In this document: piece by piece, positions 1-8,447 of the stretch
Position numbering within the stretch: the first letter of the stretch is position 1
How the letters are laid out: the number at the start of each line of letters is the position of its first letter
Source of the DNA: Trichocoleus desertorum ATA4-8-CV12
Lineage (GTDB): Bacteria; Cyanobacteriota; Cyanobacteriia; FACHB-46
Direction of reading: 5' to 3'
NCBI GenBank assembly: GCA_019358975.1
Contig: JAHHIL010000003.1
Location: 248,001 to 312,000 of the forward strand
DNA length: 64,000 bases
The notes under the pieces: generated by a model
The model's database searches: none
What the model was told of the DNA's origin: nothing
Seen by the model: the letters and a program-made list of their open reading frames with translations, nothing else
Translations under genes and position numbers: made by a program

Positions 1-1251
1 GGGCTTGGGGGTGGTGTAAATCGGTTCAGTCGGGGTCCGGAAGCGATTGAAGTAGCCACCTGGTTTGAGTGCTTCTGGTTGCTGAATCTGAGGTGGAACT
101 GAAACAGGGGGTTGGCTGGCCTTCGGCTCAGGCAGAGTTTCGGTAAAAGGCGTAGGAGTAAATTGCTCTTCTGGTTGCTCCTCTGCTGGCCGCTCCTCTG
201 CTGGCTGCTCCTCTAGCTCCTCTAAGGGTTGCTCCTCTACAAATTCGGGGAACGTGGGAGCTTTGACCGCAGGGCTGGGAACTGGCGCGATCGCTTTAGG
301 TCCAGGAGCGGGGGTTTCCGACTTATAGTTCGGGTCAACAATGCCACGCGCTTGTTCTGCGGTGATCTCTCCTCGGACTAGCTTAGACAGCGTATCTTGG
401 CCGTTGAGGTCGTAAGTGATCAACCGCACCGTATTGTTAAAGGCGTTCTCGATCGGCTTGCCCTTCTCATCGAGCAACTCTAGCTGTACCCAGTTTTTAC
501 CAGGCTGAAAACCCTTGAGATAGAGTGGCTGCCAGCGATCGAAGATGAAACTCTCGCCATTAATAGTGCAGCGAATCCGCCAGTCAGAGATATCATCATC
601 GTCTTCTTCCTGGGCTACCAAATGTAAAGGCGCATTGGTGAGGTAGAAATCGAGCATGATCGGCTCGGCCCCATAGTCTCCTTTAGGGCGGCTATAAGTT
701 AGCAGCGGCTGTTCCAGAGCAGGCGTATTTTCTTGGGTCTTAGTAAAAACATGAAAAGTAGTCTGGGCGTAGGCTCCTTCATTCTTGAAGCTTTCATGCC
801 AAGGGCGAGAAGCAAAGACTCGTAGAGTATGGGTTCCGGGTGCTACATCTTTCAAGACCAAAGGTTGCTCAGCGTTATAAACAGCCTCATAAGGCTCATT
901 GTCTAAAATCACATGTAAATGTGGCCCTAGGCCCAGTTGAGCATCTTTGAACAGAGGTAAATCTGTAACTTGGAACCGCACCGGTACAGTGTTGTCTTGC
1001 AGCACCTCACTGGGGCGAGGGCTAAGAATCGAGACTTGAGGCTGATACTTTTCTAAGCTTTGCCGCAGTGTTTGAATGACTTCCGGCGGAGAAACTTCTG
1101 AGATTTTGCCTGCTTTCCCGACAAGTTGAGGAGATCCAGCGGGACCAGGGAGTCGCGCTTCGGAGCGATCGCCACAGCTTACTAGGCCCACCACCAAACT
1201 AACTGCTACTAGGAATGAAACGAAACCTTTAGCAGCACACCGCCAATTCAT
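1..1251 (-). CDS. Putative lipoprotein, C-terminal part missing (runs off the left edge)
   Basis: At least 417 codons are open, from an ATG at 1251 to the window edge with no stop. The N-terminus has a basic start, a hydrophobic stretch and a lipobox ending LVSCG at about residues 24-28, so it is probably an acylated, membrane-anchored envelope protein. Residues about 50-280 look like two beta-rich, Ig-like segments. After them comes a low-complexity tail with tandem EEQP/AEE units and many Pro residues, typical of a flexible spacer. No enzymatic motif is visible and I do not recognise the family. The gene diverges from psaA across a 680-bp region. The lipoprotein call rests on the lipobox; function is unknown. 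Confidence 0.75.
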   Translation of the reverse strand, partial: MNWRCAAKGFVSFLVAVSLVVGLVSCGDRSEARLPGPAGSPQLVGKAGKISEVSPPEVIQTLRQSLEKYQPQVSILSPRPSEVLQDNTVPVRFQVTDLPLFKDAQLGLGPHLHVILDNEPYEAVYNAEQPLVLKDVAPGTHTLRVFASRPWHESFKNEGAYAQTTFHVFTKTQENTPALEQPLLTYSRPKGDYGAEPIMLDFYLTNAPLHLVAQEEDDDDISDWRIRCTINGESFIFDRWQPLYLKGFQPGKNWVQLELLDEKGKPIENAFNNTVRLITYDLNGQDTLSKLVRGEITAEQARGIVDPNYKSETPAPGPKAIAPVPSPAVKAPTFPEFVEEQPLEELEEQPAEERPAEEQPEEQFTPTPFTETLPEPKASQPPVSVPPQIQQPEALKPGGYFNRFRTPTEPIYTTPKP

Positions 1252-1929
1252 CACAAACACGCAGCAATACTCCTAAGCGATCGACATCAAAAATCTTTAC
1301 GCAAATCATTCCTAAGGAACTAAGCGAAAAAGGCTTTAACTCCCCGATTGCACCTCAGTTGAGTATGAGTCATTCCGGAGTTACAGCACGATATTACTCT
1401 AAGGCTTAAGACTATATTCCCAGGTCTTGGCCTTGGAAAGAAGCCATTTTTCTTGCTTTTCAGCCATTTTCGTAGACTTTGAGCGCAACTTCAGTCTAGG
1501 GGCTGACCTGCCAAAGGAGTCTCCAGAAGCAATCACTTTCTTACACTTCATGGCGCTGTGTGAACTTATGCAAATCTCCTTGACATTTGACCCAGCATCA
1601 CAAAACGCCAAGCTCAGACCCACTCCTGCTTTAGACAACTTGAATTATTGTTAACTGCTTCGTAAACACACCGTAAGGCAAGCCTATAATTCACCTTGAA
1701 GCTCCCCTCAGGCACTCCGCATCATATTTCAACCTCTCGCGGGATGATAATGACAGCGATTGCATTCTTTTCTGAATCCCAAATTCAGATGGGGTTACAA
1801 AGCTTAGTTCAGGTCTCATAAATCTGGATTCAGCATCTGTAACGGTTCAGAAAAGGGCTCTAGGTGAATTCACAACACCTCTGAGGGTGGGAGATTCCTC
1901 GTTCCTTGTCTAAAGAGAGGAGAGTCTCA
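1252..1929 (+). promoter_or_regulatory. psaA upstream region with candidate promoter
   Basis: This 678-bp gene-free stretch lies between the divergent lipoprotein gene and psaA. A TATAAT hexamer at 1685-1690 is the best -10 candidate for psaA and would give a leader of about 235 nt; no good -35 hexamer lies 17 bp upstream. A pair of TTAC-containing half-sites on the minus strand at about 1661-1677, next to that -10, faintly resembles the HLR1 element bound by RpaB at photosystem I promoters, but the match is weak. An isolated TTGACA at about 1580 lacks a matching -10. Short open frames here on both strands show no coding character. Confidence 0.4.
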
Positions 1930-4185
1930 ATGGCAGTTAGTCCACAGGAGCGAGAGGCTAAAGCAAGGGTGGTCGTTGACAAAGACCCAGTTCCTACTTC
2001 TTTTCAGAAGTGGGCGCAACCAGGGCACTTTGACCGGACCCTCGCTCGAGGACCCAAAACCACTACTTGGATTTGGAATCTTCATGCCCTCGCTCACGAT
2101 TTTGATAGTCATACTAGTGACTTAGAAGACGTATCCCGTAAAATCTTCAGTGCTCACTTTGGCCACCTGGCTGTAGTGTTCATCTGGCTCAGCGGGATGT
2201 ATTTTCATGGCGCTCGCTTTTCAAACTATGAAGCTTGGCTGGCTAACCCTCTAGGCGTTAAACCTAGCGCTCAAGTGGTTTGGCCGATTTTTGGCCAAGA
2301 AATTTTGAATGCAGACGTAGGCGGCGGTTTCCAAGGTATTCAAATCACCTCTGGTTTCTTCTATCTCTGGCGCGCTGCTGGCTTTACTAATACCTACCAG
2401 CTATATGTCACCGCTATTGGTGGTCTGGTAGCAGCTGCTCTGATGCTGTTTGCTGGCTGGTTCCACTACCACAAACGGGCTCCAAAGCTGGAGTGGTTCC
2501 AAAACGTTGAGTCTATGCTCAACCACCACTTGGCTGGTCTATTCGGTTTGGGCTCGCTGTCTTGGGCTGGTCACCAAATCCACGTAGCGCTGCCTATCAA
2601 CGCCTTGCTAGATGCAGGTGTTCCAGCTGATCAGATTCCTCTGCCCCACGAGTTCATCCTGAACTCCAACTTAATGGCAGAGATTTTCCCTAGCTTTGCT
2701 AAGGGTCTAACTCCTTTCTTCACCTTGAACTGGGGTGAGTATGCAGACTTCCTGACCTTCAAAGGCGGTCTGAATCCAGTGACAGGTGGTTTATGGCTGA
2801 CTGATACTGCCCATCACCATTTGGCGATCGCAGTTCTGTTCTTGATTGCTGGTCACCAGTACCGCACCAACTGGGGTATCGGCCACAGCATCAAGACCAT
2901 TCTCGAAAACCATAAGGGTCCCTTTACTGGCGAAGGCCACAAGGGTCTTTACGAAAACCTGACCACTTCTTGGCACGCTCAACTGTCAATCAACCTAGCA
3001 ATGGTTGGTTCCTTGAGCATCATCGTGGCTCAGCACATGTATGCGATGCCTCCGTACCCCTACATGGCGACGGATTACGCGACGCAGCTTTCAATCTTTA
3101 CTCACCACATGTGGATCGGTGGCTTCTTCATCGTCGGTGGAGCTGCTCACGCTGCAATCTTCATGGTGCGTGACTACGACCCAGTCGTAAATCAAAACAA
3201 CCTCCTAGATCGTGTCCTGCGTCATCGGGATGCCATCATTTCTCACCTCAACTGGGTGTGCATTTTCTTGGGCCTCCACAGCTTCGGTCTGTACGTTCAT
3301 AACGACACGATGCGGGCTTTGGGTCGTCCTCAAGATATGTTCTCGGATTCTGCAATTCAGTTGCAGCCTATCTTTGCTCAGTGGATCCAAAATGTTCACA
3401 CCTTAGCTCCAGGTGGTACTGCTCCCAACGCGCTGGCTCCAGCTAGTTATGCGTTTGGTGGTGGGGCTGTTGCTGTCGGCGGCAAGGTCGCAATGATGCC
3501 AATCGCATTGGGTACGGCGGACTTCATGGTTCACCACATCCATGCGTTCACAATCCACGTGACTGTCTTGATCCTGCTCAAGGGCGTACTATTCGCTCGC
3601 GGATCTCGCCTAGTTCCTGACAAAGCCAACCTAGGCTTCCGTTTCCCTTGCGACGGTCCTGGTCGTGGCGGCACCTGCCAGGTTTCTGGTTGGGACCATG
3701 TCTTCCTAGGTTTGTTCTGGATGTACAACTCTCTCTCCATTGCTATCTTCCACTTCAGCTGGAAAATGCAATCGGATGTGTGGGGTACTGTGAATCCTGA
3801 TGGCACCGTGTCTCATGTCACGGGTGGCAACTTTGCTCAAAGTGCAATCACGATCAACGGCTGGTTGCGTGACTTCCTCTGGGCACAAGCTTCTCAGGTC
3901 ATTCAGTCCTACGGTACAGCACTGTCTGCTTATGGCTTGCTGTTCCTCGGCGCTCACTTTGTTTGGGCATTCAGCCTGATGTTCCTGTTCAGCGGTCGCG
4001 GCTACTGGCAAGAACTGATTGAGTCTATTGTTTGGGCTCACAACAAACTGAAAGTGGCTCCTTCTATCCAGCCTCGTGCTTTGAGCATCATTCAAGGTCG
4101 TGCGGTAGGGGTAGCTCACTTCCTCCTGGGAGGAATTGCCACAACCTGGGCATTCTTCCTAGCTCGATCAATTTCGATAGGATAA
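1930..4185 (+). CDS. psaA: Photosystem I P700 chlorophyll a apoprotein A1
   Basis: PsaA is one half of the photosystem I heterodimer in the thylakoid membrane. It carries P700, antenna chlorophylls and, with PsaB, the F_X iron-sulfur cluster. The product is 751 residues, exactly the usual length, and is collinear with cyanobacterial PsaA from [11 protein letters not shown] to ARSISIG. The F_X loop [12 protein letters not shown] supplies Cys574 and Cys583. The ATG at 1930 is chosen because it matches the family N-terminus and follows the Shine-Dalgarno sequence AGAGAGGAGAG; an in-frame TTG eight codons upstream (1906) is unlikely. psaB follows after 24 bp, so the two genes should form one transcript. 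Confidence 0.99.
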   Translation: MAVSPQEREAKARVVVDKDPVPTSFQKWAQPGHFDRTLARGPKTTTWIWNLHALAHDFDSHTSDLEDVSRKIFSAHFGHLAVVFIWLSGMYFHGARFSNYEAWLANPLGVKPSAQVVWPIFGQEILNADVGGGFQGIQITSGFFYLWRAAGFTNTYQLYVTAIGGLVAAALMLFAGWFHYHKRAPKLEWFQNVESMLNHHLAGLFGLGSLSWAGHQIHVALPINALLDAGVPADQIPLPHEFILNSNLMAEIFPSFAKGLTPFFTLNWGEYADFLTFKGGLNPVTGGLWLTDTAHHHLAIAVLFLIAGHQYRTNWGIGHSIKTILENHKGPFTGEGHKGLYENLTTSWHAQLSINLAMVGSLSIIVAQHMYAMPPYPYMATDYATQLSIFTHHMWIGGFFIVGGAAHAAIFMVRDYDPVVNQNNLLDRVLRHRDAIISHLNWVCIFLGLHSFGLYVHNDTMRALGRPQDMFSDSAIQLQPIFAQWIQNVHTLAPGGTAPNALAPASYAFGGGAVAVGGKVAMMPIALGTADFMVHHIHAFTIHVTVLILLKGVLFARGSRLVPDKANLGFRFPCDGPGRGGTCQVSGWDHVFLGLFWMYNSLSIAIFHFSWKMQSDVWGTVNPDGTVSHVTGGNFAQSAITINGWLRDFLWAQASQVIQSYGTALSAYGLLFLGAHFVWAFSLMFLFSGRGYWQELIESIVWAHNKLKVAPSIQPRALSIIQGRAVGVAHFLLGGIATTWAFFLARSISIG

Positions 4186-4209
4186 GGGCGAGGAGGACAC
4201 CCTAAAACT

Positions 4210-6426
4210 ATGGCAACTAAATTCCCTAAATTTAGCCAGGACCTCGCTCAAGATCCGACCACACGTCGGATTTGGTACGGGATCGCGACGGCTCACGACT
4301 TTGAAAGCCATGACGGCATGACAGAGGAAAATCTTTACCAAAAGATTTTCGCTTCCCACTTCGGTCACTTGGCAATCATCTTCCTGTGGACTTCTAGCCT
4401 CCTGTTCCACGTCGCCTGGCAAGGTAACTTCGAAACCTGGATCAAAGATCCACTCAATGTCCGTCCCATTGCTCACGCGATTTGGGACCCTCACTTTGGC
4501 CAACCTGCCATTGATGCGTTCACTCAAGGTGGCGCTTCTGGCCCGGTTAACGTTGCTTACTCTGGGGTTTACCACTGGTGGTACACCATCGGGATGCGTA
4601 CTAACGGCGACCTTTACCAAGGTTCCGTGTTCCTACTCATTCTCTCTGCGATCTTCTTGTTCGCAGGTTGGTTGCACCTCCAGCCCAAGTTCCGTCCTAG
4701 CCTCTCTTGGTTCAAGAATGCTGAATCTCGCCTGAACCACCACCTGGCTGGTTTGTTCGGTGTTAGCTCTCTGGCTTGGACTGGTCACTTGGTTCACGTT
4801 GCAATCCCCGAATCTCGTGGACAGCACGTGGGTTGGGATAACTTCTTGACCACTCTGCCTCACCCAGAAGGTCTGCGTCCCTTCTTCACAGGTAACTGGG
4901 GTGTTTATGCAGAAAATCCAGACAGTGCTCAGCACTTGTTTGGTACCTCCGAAGGTGCGGGTAACGCAATTCTGACTTTCTTGGGTGGCTTCCATCCTCA
5001 GACTCAGTCCTTGTGGCTGACTGATATGGCTCACCACCACCTAGCGATCGCAGTGATTTTCATCATTGCGGGTCACCAGTACCGCACCAACTTCGGTATT
5101 GGTCACAACATCAAAGACATGCTGAATGCCAAGAACTTCTTTGGCGCTAGAACTGAAGGTCAAGGTAACTTGCCTCACCAAGGCTTGTACGACACCTACA
5201 ACAACTCTCTGCACTTCCAATTAGGCATTCACCTGGCAGCGCTAGGAACCGTGCTTTCTCTGGTGGCGCAGCACATGTATGCGATGCCTCCTTACGCCTT
5301 CATGGCTAAGGACTTCACCACTCAGGCGGCTCTGTACACCCATCACCAGTACATTGCAGGCTTCTTCATGATTGGTGCGTTCGCTCACGGCGCTATCTTC
5401 TGGGTTCGTGACTACGATCCAGATCAGAACAAAGGCAACGTGCTCGATCGCGTCCTCCGTCACAAAGAAGCAATCATCTCTCACCTGAGCTGGGTTTCTC
5501 TCTTCCTGGGCTTCCACACCCTGGGTCTATACGTCCACAACGACGTAGTAGTTGCTTTCGGTACTCCTGAAAAGCAAATCCTGATTGAGCCTGTATTCGC
5601 TCAGTTCATTCAGGCTTCTCACGGTAAGGCTCTCTATGGCTTCAACACTCTGCTATCCAATGCAGATAGTGTTGCTTCCAATGCTGGCGCTACTTACCTA
5701 CCTGGTTGGCTCGATGCCATCAACAGCGGCACCAACTCCCTCTTCTTGACCATCGGTCCTGGCGACTTCCTAGTTCACCATGCGATCGCTCTGGGTCTGC
5801 ACGTTACGACCCTGATTTGCGTCAAGGGTGCGTTGGATGCTCGCGGTACTAAGCTGATGCCCGATAAAAAGGACTTTGGCTTTACCTTCCCTTGCGACGG
5901 TCCCGGACGGGGCGGCACTTGCCAAACCTCTGCTTGGGAACAGTCGTTCTACCTTGCTGTTTTCTGGATGCTGAACACCCTGGGTTGGGTTACCTTCTAC
6001 TGGCACTGGAAGCATCTGGCTGTATGGCAGGGTAACGTAGCTCAGTTTAATGAGTCTTCTACTTACCTCATGGGCTGGCTGCGCGATTACCTCTGGCTGA
6101 ACTCTGCTCAGTTGATCAATGGGTACAACCCCTATGGCATGAACAACCTAGCAGTCTGGTCGTGGATGTTCCTCTTTGGACACCTGGTTTGGGCAACTGG
6201 TTTCATGTTCTTGATCTCCTGGAGAGGTTACTGGCAAGAATTGATCGAAACCTTGGTTTGGGCGCACGAGCGTACTCCTCTAGCTAACCTGGTTCGCTGG
6301 AAAGATAAGCCTGTTGCTCTATCCATCGTTCAAGGCTGGTTGACTGGTCTAATCCACTTCACGGTTGGCTACGTCCTCACCTACGCTGCTTTCCTCATCG
6401 CCTCCACTGCTAGCAAGTTCGGTTAA
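4210..6426 (+). CDS. psaB: Photosystem I P700 chlorophyll a apoprotein A2
   Basis: PsaB is the second half of the photosystem I core; it binds P700, antenna pigments and the F_X cluster. The 738-residue product is close to the family length (about 731-741) and is collinear from [12 protein letters not shown] to [10 protein letters not shown] ligands are Cys562 and Cys571. A strong GAGGAGGA ribosome site lies 13-14 nt before the ATG, in the 24-bp gap after psaA. Two segments differ from the PsaB sequences I remember: the stretch right after the F_X loop reads [12 protein letters not shown] rather than CDISAWDAFYL (one extra residue), and a loop near residues 480-500 is shortened. All else looks intact and functional. 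Confidence 0.98.
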   Translation: MATKFPKFSQDLAQDPTTRRIWYGIATAHDFESHDGMTEENLYQKIFASHFGHLAIIFLWTSSLLFHVAWQGNFETWIKDPLNVRPIAHAIWDPHFGQPAIDAFTQGGASGPVNVAYSGVYHWWYTIGMRTNGDLYQGSVFLLILSAIFLFAGWLHLQPKFRPSLSWFKNAESRLNHHLAGLFGVSSLAWTGHLVHVAIPESRGQHVGWDNFLTTLPHPEGLRPFFTGNWGVYAENPDSAQHLFGTSEGAGNAILTFLGGFHPQTQSLWLTDMAHHHLAIAVIFIIAGHQYRTNFGIGHNIKDMLNAKNFFGARTEGQGNLPHQGLYDTYNNSLHFQLGIHLAALGTVLSLVAQHMYAMPPYAFMAKDFTTQAALYTHHQYIAGFFMIGAFAHGAIFWVRDYDPDQNKGNVLDRVLRHKEAIISHLSWVSLFLGFHTLGLYVHNDVVVAFGTPEKQILIEPVFAQFIQASHGKALYGFNTLLSNADSVASNAGATYLPGWLDAINSGTNSLFLTIGPGDFLVHHAIALGLHVTTLICVKGALDARGTKLMPDKKDFGFTFPCDGPGRGGTCQTSAWEQSFYLAVFWMLNTLGWVTFYWHWKHLAVWQGNVAQFNESSTYLMGWLRDYLWLNSAQLINGYNPYGMNNLAVWSWMFLFGHLVWATGFMFLISWRGYWQELIETLVWAHERTPLANLVRWKDKPVALSIVQGWLTGLIHFTVGYVLTYAAFLIASTASKFG

Positions 6427-6468
6427 TCTTTACCGATTGACTCTCGCGTTAGCTGTATAGGTCAAACG

Positions 6469-6503
6469 AACTCCTCTGCCGCAAGGTGGGGGAGTTTTGT
6501 TAT
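6469..6503 (+). terminator. Intrinsic terminator of psaAB
   Basis: A 12-bp stem (6469-6480 with 6485-6496, three G-T wobbles) closes on a GCAA tetraloop and runs into TTTTGTT. It lies 43 bp after the psaB stop and ends the psaA-psaB transcript. Confidence 0.85.
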
Positions 6504-6555
6504 GGCTAGTTTTTTCAGCTACTCTCAAAGGAATGTGTCACGCTTATCAATCTGC

Positions 6556-6710
6556 AAGCCCCCTAAATCCCCCCTTCTGGGATGCCCGATAGGGCTTTAT
6601 TCTGGGGGACTTTGACTCTTGTTCCCCCCAAATTTGGGGGGCTAGGGAGGCCTGGTTCGGAACGCTTTCGTTGTATGAAACAGCCCTGCGATTTTGGGGG
6701 ACTAGGGGGC
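6556..6710. repeat. Palindromic C/G-block intergenic repeat, copy 1
   Basis: The segment opens with AAGCCCCCT and closes with AGGGGGC. Inside are alternating runs of C and G that fold into nested hairpins, for example CCCCCCAAATTTGGGGGG at 6626-6643. A shorter relative lies at 56772-56844 with the same ends. The layout suggests a MITE-like or REP-like mobile repeat. The open frames across it are artefacts of the repeat. Confidence 0.7.
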
Positions 6711-6725
6711 GAAAATGGCGGCAAG

Positions 6726-7394
6726 TTAACGATGGCTCTCAACTTCAACTTGCTGACACATCTCCAGGACTGGACAAGTAGAACAACGAGGGCGATCGCC
6801 TGTACAAATATGTTTGCCAAAGGGCACCAGTAATCGATTGATTTCAATCCAGTAGTCAGAGGGTAATTGCTTCTCTAGCGCCGCCAAAGTTTTCTCTGGA
6901 GTGCGGGTGTGGACGTAGCCCCAGCGATTGGTAACGCGATGGACGTGAATATCCACACTGATGTAAGGCTGATTGCCAGCAATGCCCAAAACCAGATGAG
7001 CGCATTTAGGGCCAACGCCATTAAAAGAAAGCAAGGTGTTGAGGTCGCAGGGGAGAACGCCATTATGTTCTTCTACCGCTTGTTGGGCGATCGCGTGAAT
7101 TTGGGGCGCTTTGCCTTCGTGAAAAGTGGAGTCGCTGATGAGTTGGTCAATTTCGGCAATCGTGAGTTGGCTGACTTCAGCAGGAGTCCGAGCTTGCTGA
7201 AACAGGCGGCGAGACACAGGTAAGGTTGTTTCGTCACGGGTGCGAATCGAGATCATGCAAGCGATTAGCAACTCAAAGACGGAGTTGTAGCCCTCTTCAG
7301 CAAGTTCAAACAAAGCTGCTTTTGGGAAGGGTTCTACAGCTTGCCAAATCTGTGCGAGCGCGATGTCAATCTCAAATGGTTGCTTCTGGCTCAT
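6726..7394 (-). CDS. nth: Endonuclease III-family DNA glycosylase/AP lyase
   Basis: Base-excision repair enzyme that removes oxidised pyrimidines and nicks abasic sites. The 222-residue protein has the helix-hairpin-helix GVGPK (Lys130, the catalytic lysine) and Asp148 in VDIHVHRV. Its C-terminal [4Fe-4S] motif C-x6-C-x2-C-x5-C is formed by Cys197, 204, 207 and 213. The hairpin reads GVGPKCAH, closer to the eukaryotic NTHL1 style than to GVGRKTA of E. coli Nth. The ATG at 7394 is preferred over a GTG at 7409 because GAGGGAGA lies just upstream. Single gene, no obvious operon partner. Confidence 0.9.
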   Translation of the reverse strand: MSQKQPFEIDIALAQIWQAVEPFPKAALFELAEEGYNSVFELLIACMISIRTRDETTLPVSRRLFQQARTPAEVSQLTIAEIDQLISDSTFHEGKAPQIHAIAQQAVEEHNGVLPCDLNTLLSFNGVGPKCAHLVLGIAGNQPYISVDIHVHRVTNRWGYVHTRTPEKTLAALEKQLPSDYWIEINRLLVPFGKHICTGDRPRCSTCPVLEMCQQVEVESHR

Positions 7395-7498
7395 AGCATT
7401 CTCCCTCACACCCTCTATGCTTTTCAGGGTAGATCAGCGATCGCCTTTATGGAGCTTGCCAAGGCTAAACTAAAAGTGAAACCACCCTCGCGAATTGT

Positions 7499-8062
7499 AT
7501 GGTTCTGGAGCTTCGCTTATTAACGGTGCAAGACTATCACCGGATGACAGAAACCGGGATTCTGGATGCTGAGGAACGGGTTGAATTAATTGCAGGGCAA
7601 ATTGTTCGGATGGCAGCGAAAGGAACCGCCCACAGTGCGGCAGTGACTCGCGTTGAATTATTGTTGCGAAGCTGCTTAGGGCATCAAGTGTTATTGCGGC
7701 TGCAAGACCCAATCCAGCTAGATAACTATTCTGAGCCAGAGCCAGATATTGCGGTTGTCAAGCTTAACTCGCACTATTACGAAGATCATCACCCCAGACC
7801 ATCGGATGTGTATTTAGTGATTGAGGTAGCGGATACAACGCTTCAGCGTGACCTGAAGACTAAAGCACTCCTCTATGCTCAATCGGGCATTCCTGACTAC
7901 TGGGTGCTGGATATTAACGATCGCCAATTGCATGTGTTTCGTTCGCCCAGTTCTAGCGGTTATCAGCAAGAGTTAATTTTGGCAGAGGCGATGAATGTGG
8001 CTCCGCTAGCCTTCCCCAATTGTGCGATCGCGGTGCGAGAGATGCTGTCGTCGGTTCAGTGA
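7499..8062 (+). CDS. Uma2-family (DUF820) putative endonuclease
   Basis: 187 residues of the Uma2 family, which is greatly expanded in cyanobacteria and has a PD-(D/E)XK nuclease fold. Family hallmarks are visible: RVELIAGQIV near residue 28, EPEPDIAVV at 79-87, VIEVADTTLQRDLKTK at 107-122 and IPDYWVLDI at 131-139. The acidic residues Asp83 and Glu109 with a following lysine fit the nuclease core. Cellular role is unknown; many copies per genome and frequent transfer suggest a selfish or defence-related gene. It stands alone between nth and a small unknown gene on the opposite strand. Confidence 0.9.
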   Translation: MVLELRLLTVQDYHRMTETGILDAEERVELIAGQIVRMAAKGTAHSAAVTRVELLLRSCLGHQVLLRLQDPIQLDNYSEPEPDIAVVKLNSHYYEDHHPRPSDVYLVIEVADTTLQRDLKTKALLYAQSGIPDYWVLDINDRQLHVFRSPSSSGYQQELILAEAMNVAPLAFPNCAIAVREMLSSVQ

Positions 8063-8090
8063 TGGTTCTTGCTCCAGTCAAATGCTAGAG

Positions 8091-8339
8091 CTAGGCTTCG
8101 GCTTGCTGAGTTTGAATCTCTTTCAGCAACTGGTCATCGGAGTAGGAGTTTTCCCAGTCGCCTTGTAGCTCTAGCCGTACTGATTGCGCTCCACCGCTCG
8201 GAGTACAGACGACTCGATAGGTGTCTTTGTCTTCGTTAATTTGCGCGGCTTCCTGTTTCTCGGCATTTTGGGAAAGCCCTGCATAAGCTTGAATACAGCT
8301 CCAGGTAATCCCCTCGGCATCGGTGACTTCTCTTGGCAT
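8091..8339 (-). CDS. Small conserved-type protein of unknown function
   Basis: 82 residues, MPREVTDAEGITW to QTQQAEA, acidic and probably soluble. The pattern D-x-E-G-I-x-W-x-C at the N-terminus and a beta-rich middle (TYRVVCTPSG, VRLELQGDW) look like a compact beta domain. I recognise no characterised family. It is convergent with the Uma2 gene, and the NACHT gene lies 108 bp upstream on the same strand. Codon use matches neighbours, so it is probably a real gene. Confidence 0.65.
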   Translation of the reverse strand: MPREVTDAEGITWSCIQAYAGLSQNAEKQEAAQINEDKDTYRVVCTPSGGAQSVRLELQGDWENSYSDDQLLKEIQTQQAEA

Positions 8340-8447
8340 GGCGTCTCATACTCAGCTTTACGGTTTGTAGAGAGAATTATGGCTGAGCGATCGCGTTAGG
8401 GGCTTCTATCACAGGCATGAAGCGGGTCTGTACCCTTAGTCGCTTTG

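Noticed and set aside
1399-1654. Overlapping open frames of 75-79 codons on both strands before psaA
   Set aside because: No ribosome site, low-quality composition, and mutually overlapping; treated as noncoding leader.
6563-6847. 94- and 83-codon frames downstream of psaB
   Set aside because: They are built from the C/G-block palindromic repeat and run into nth on the wrong strand or frame.
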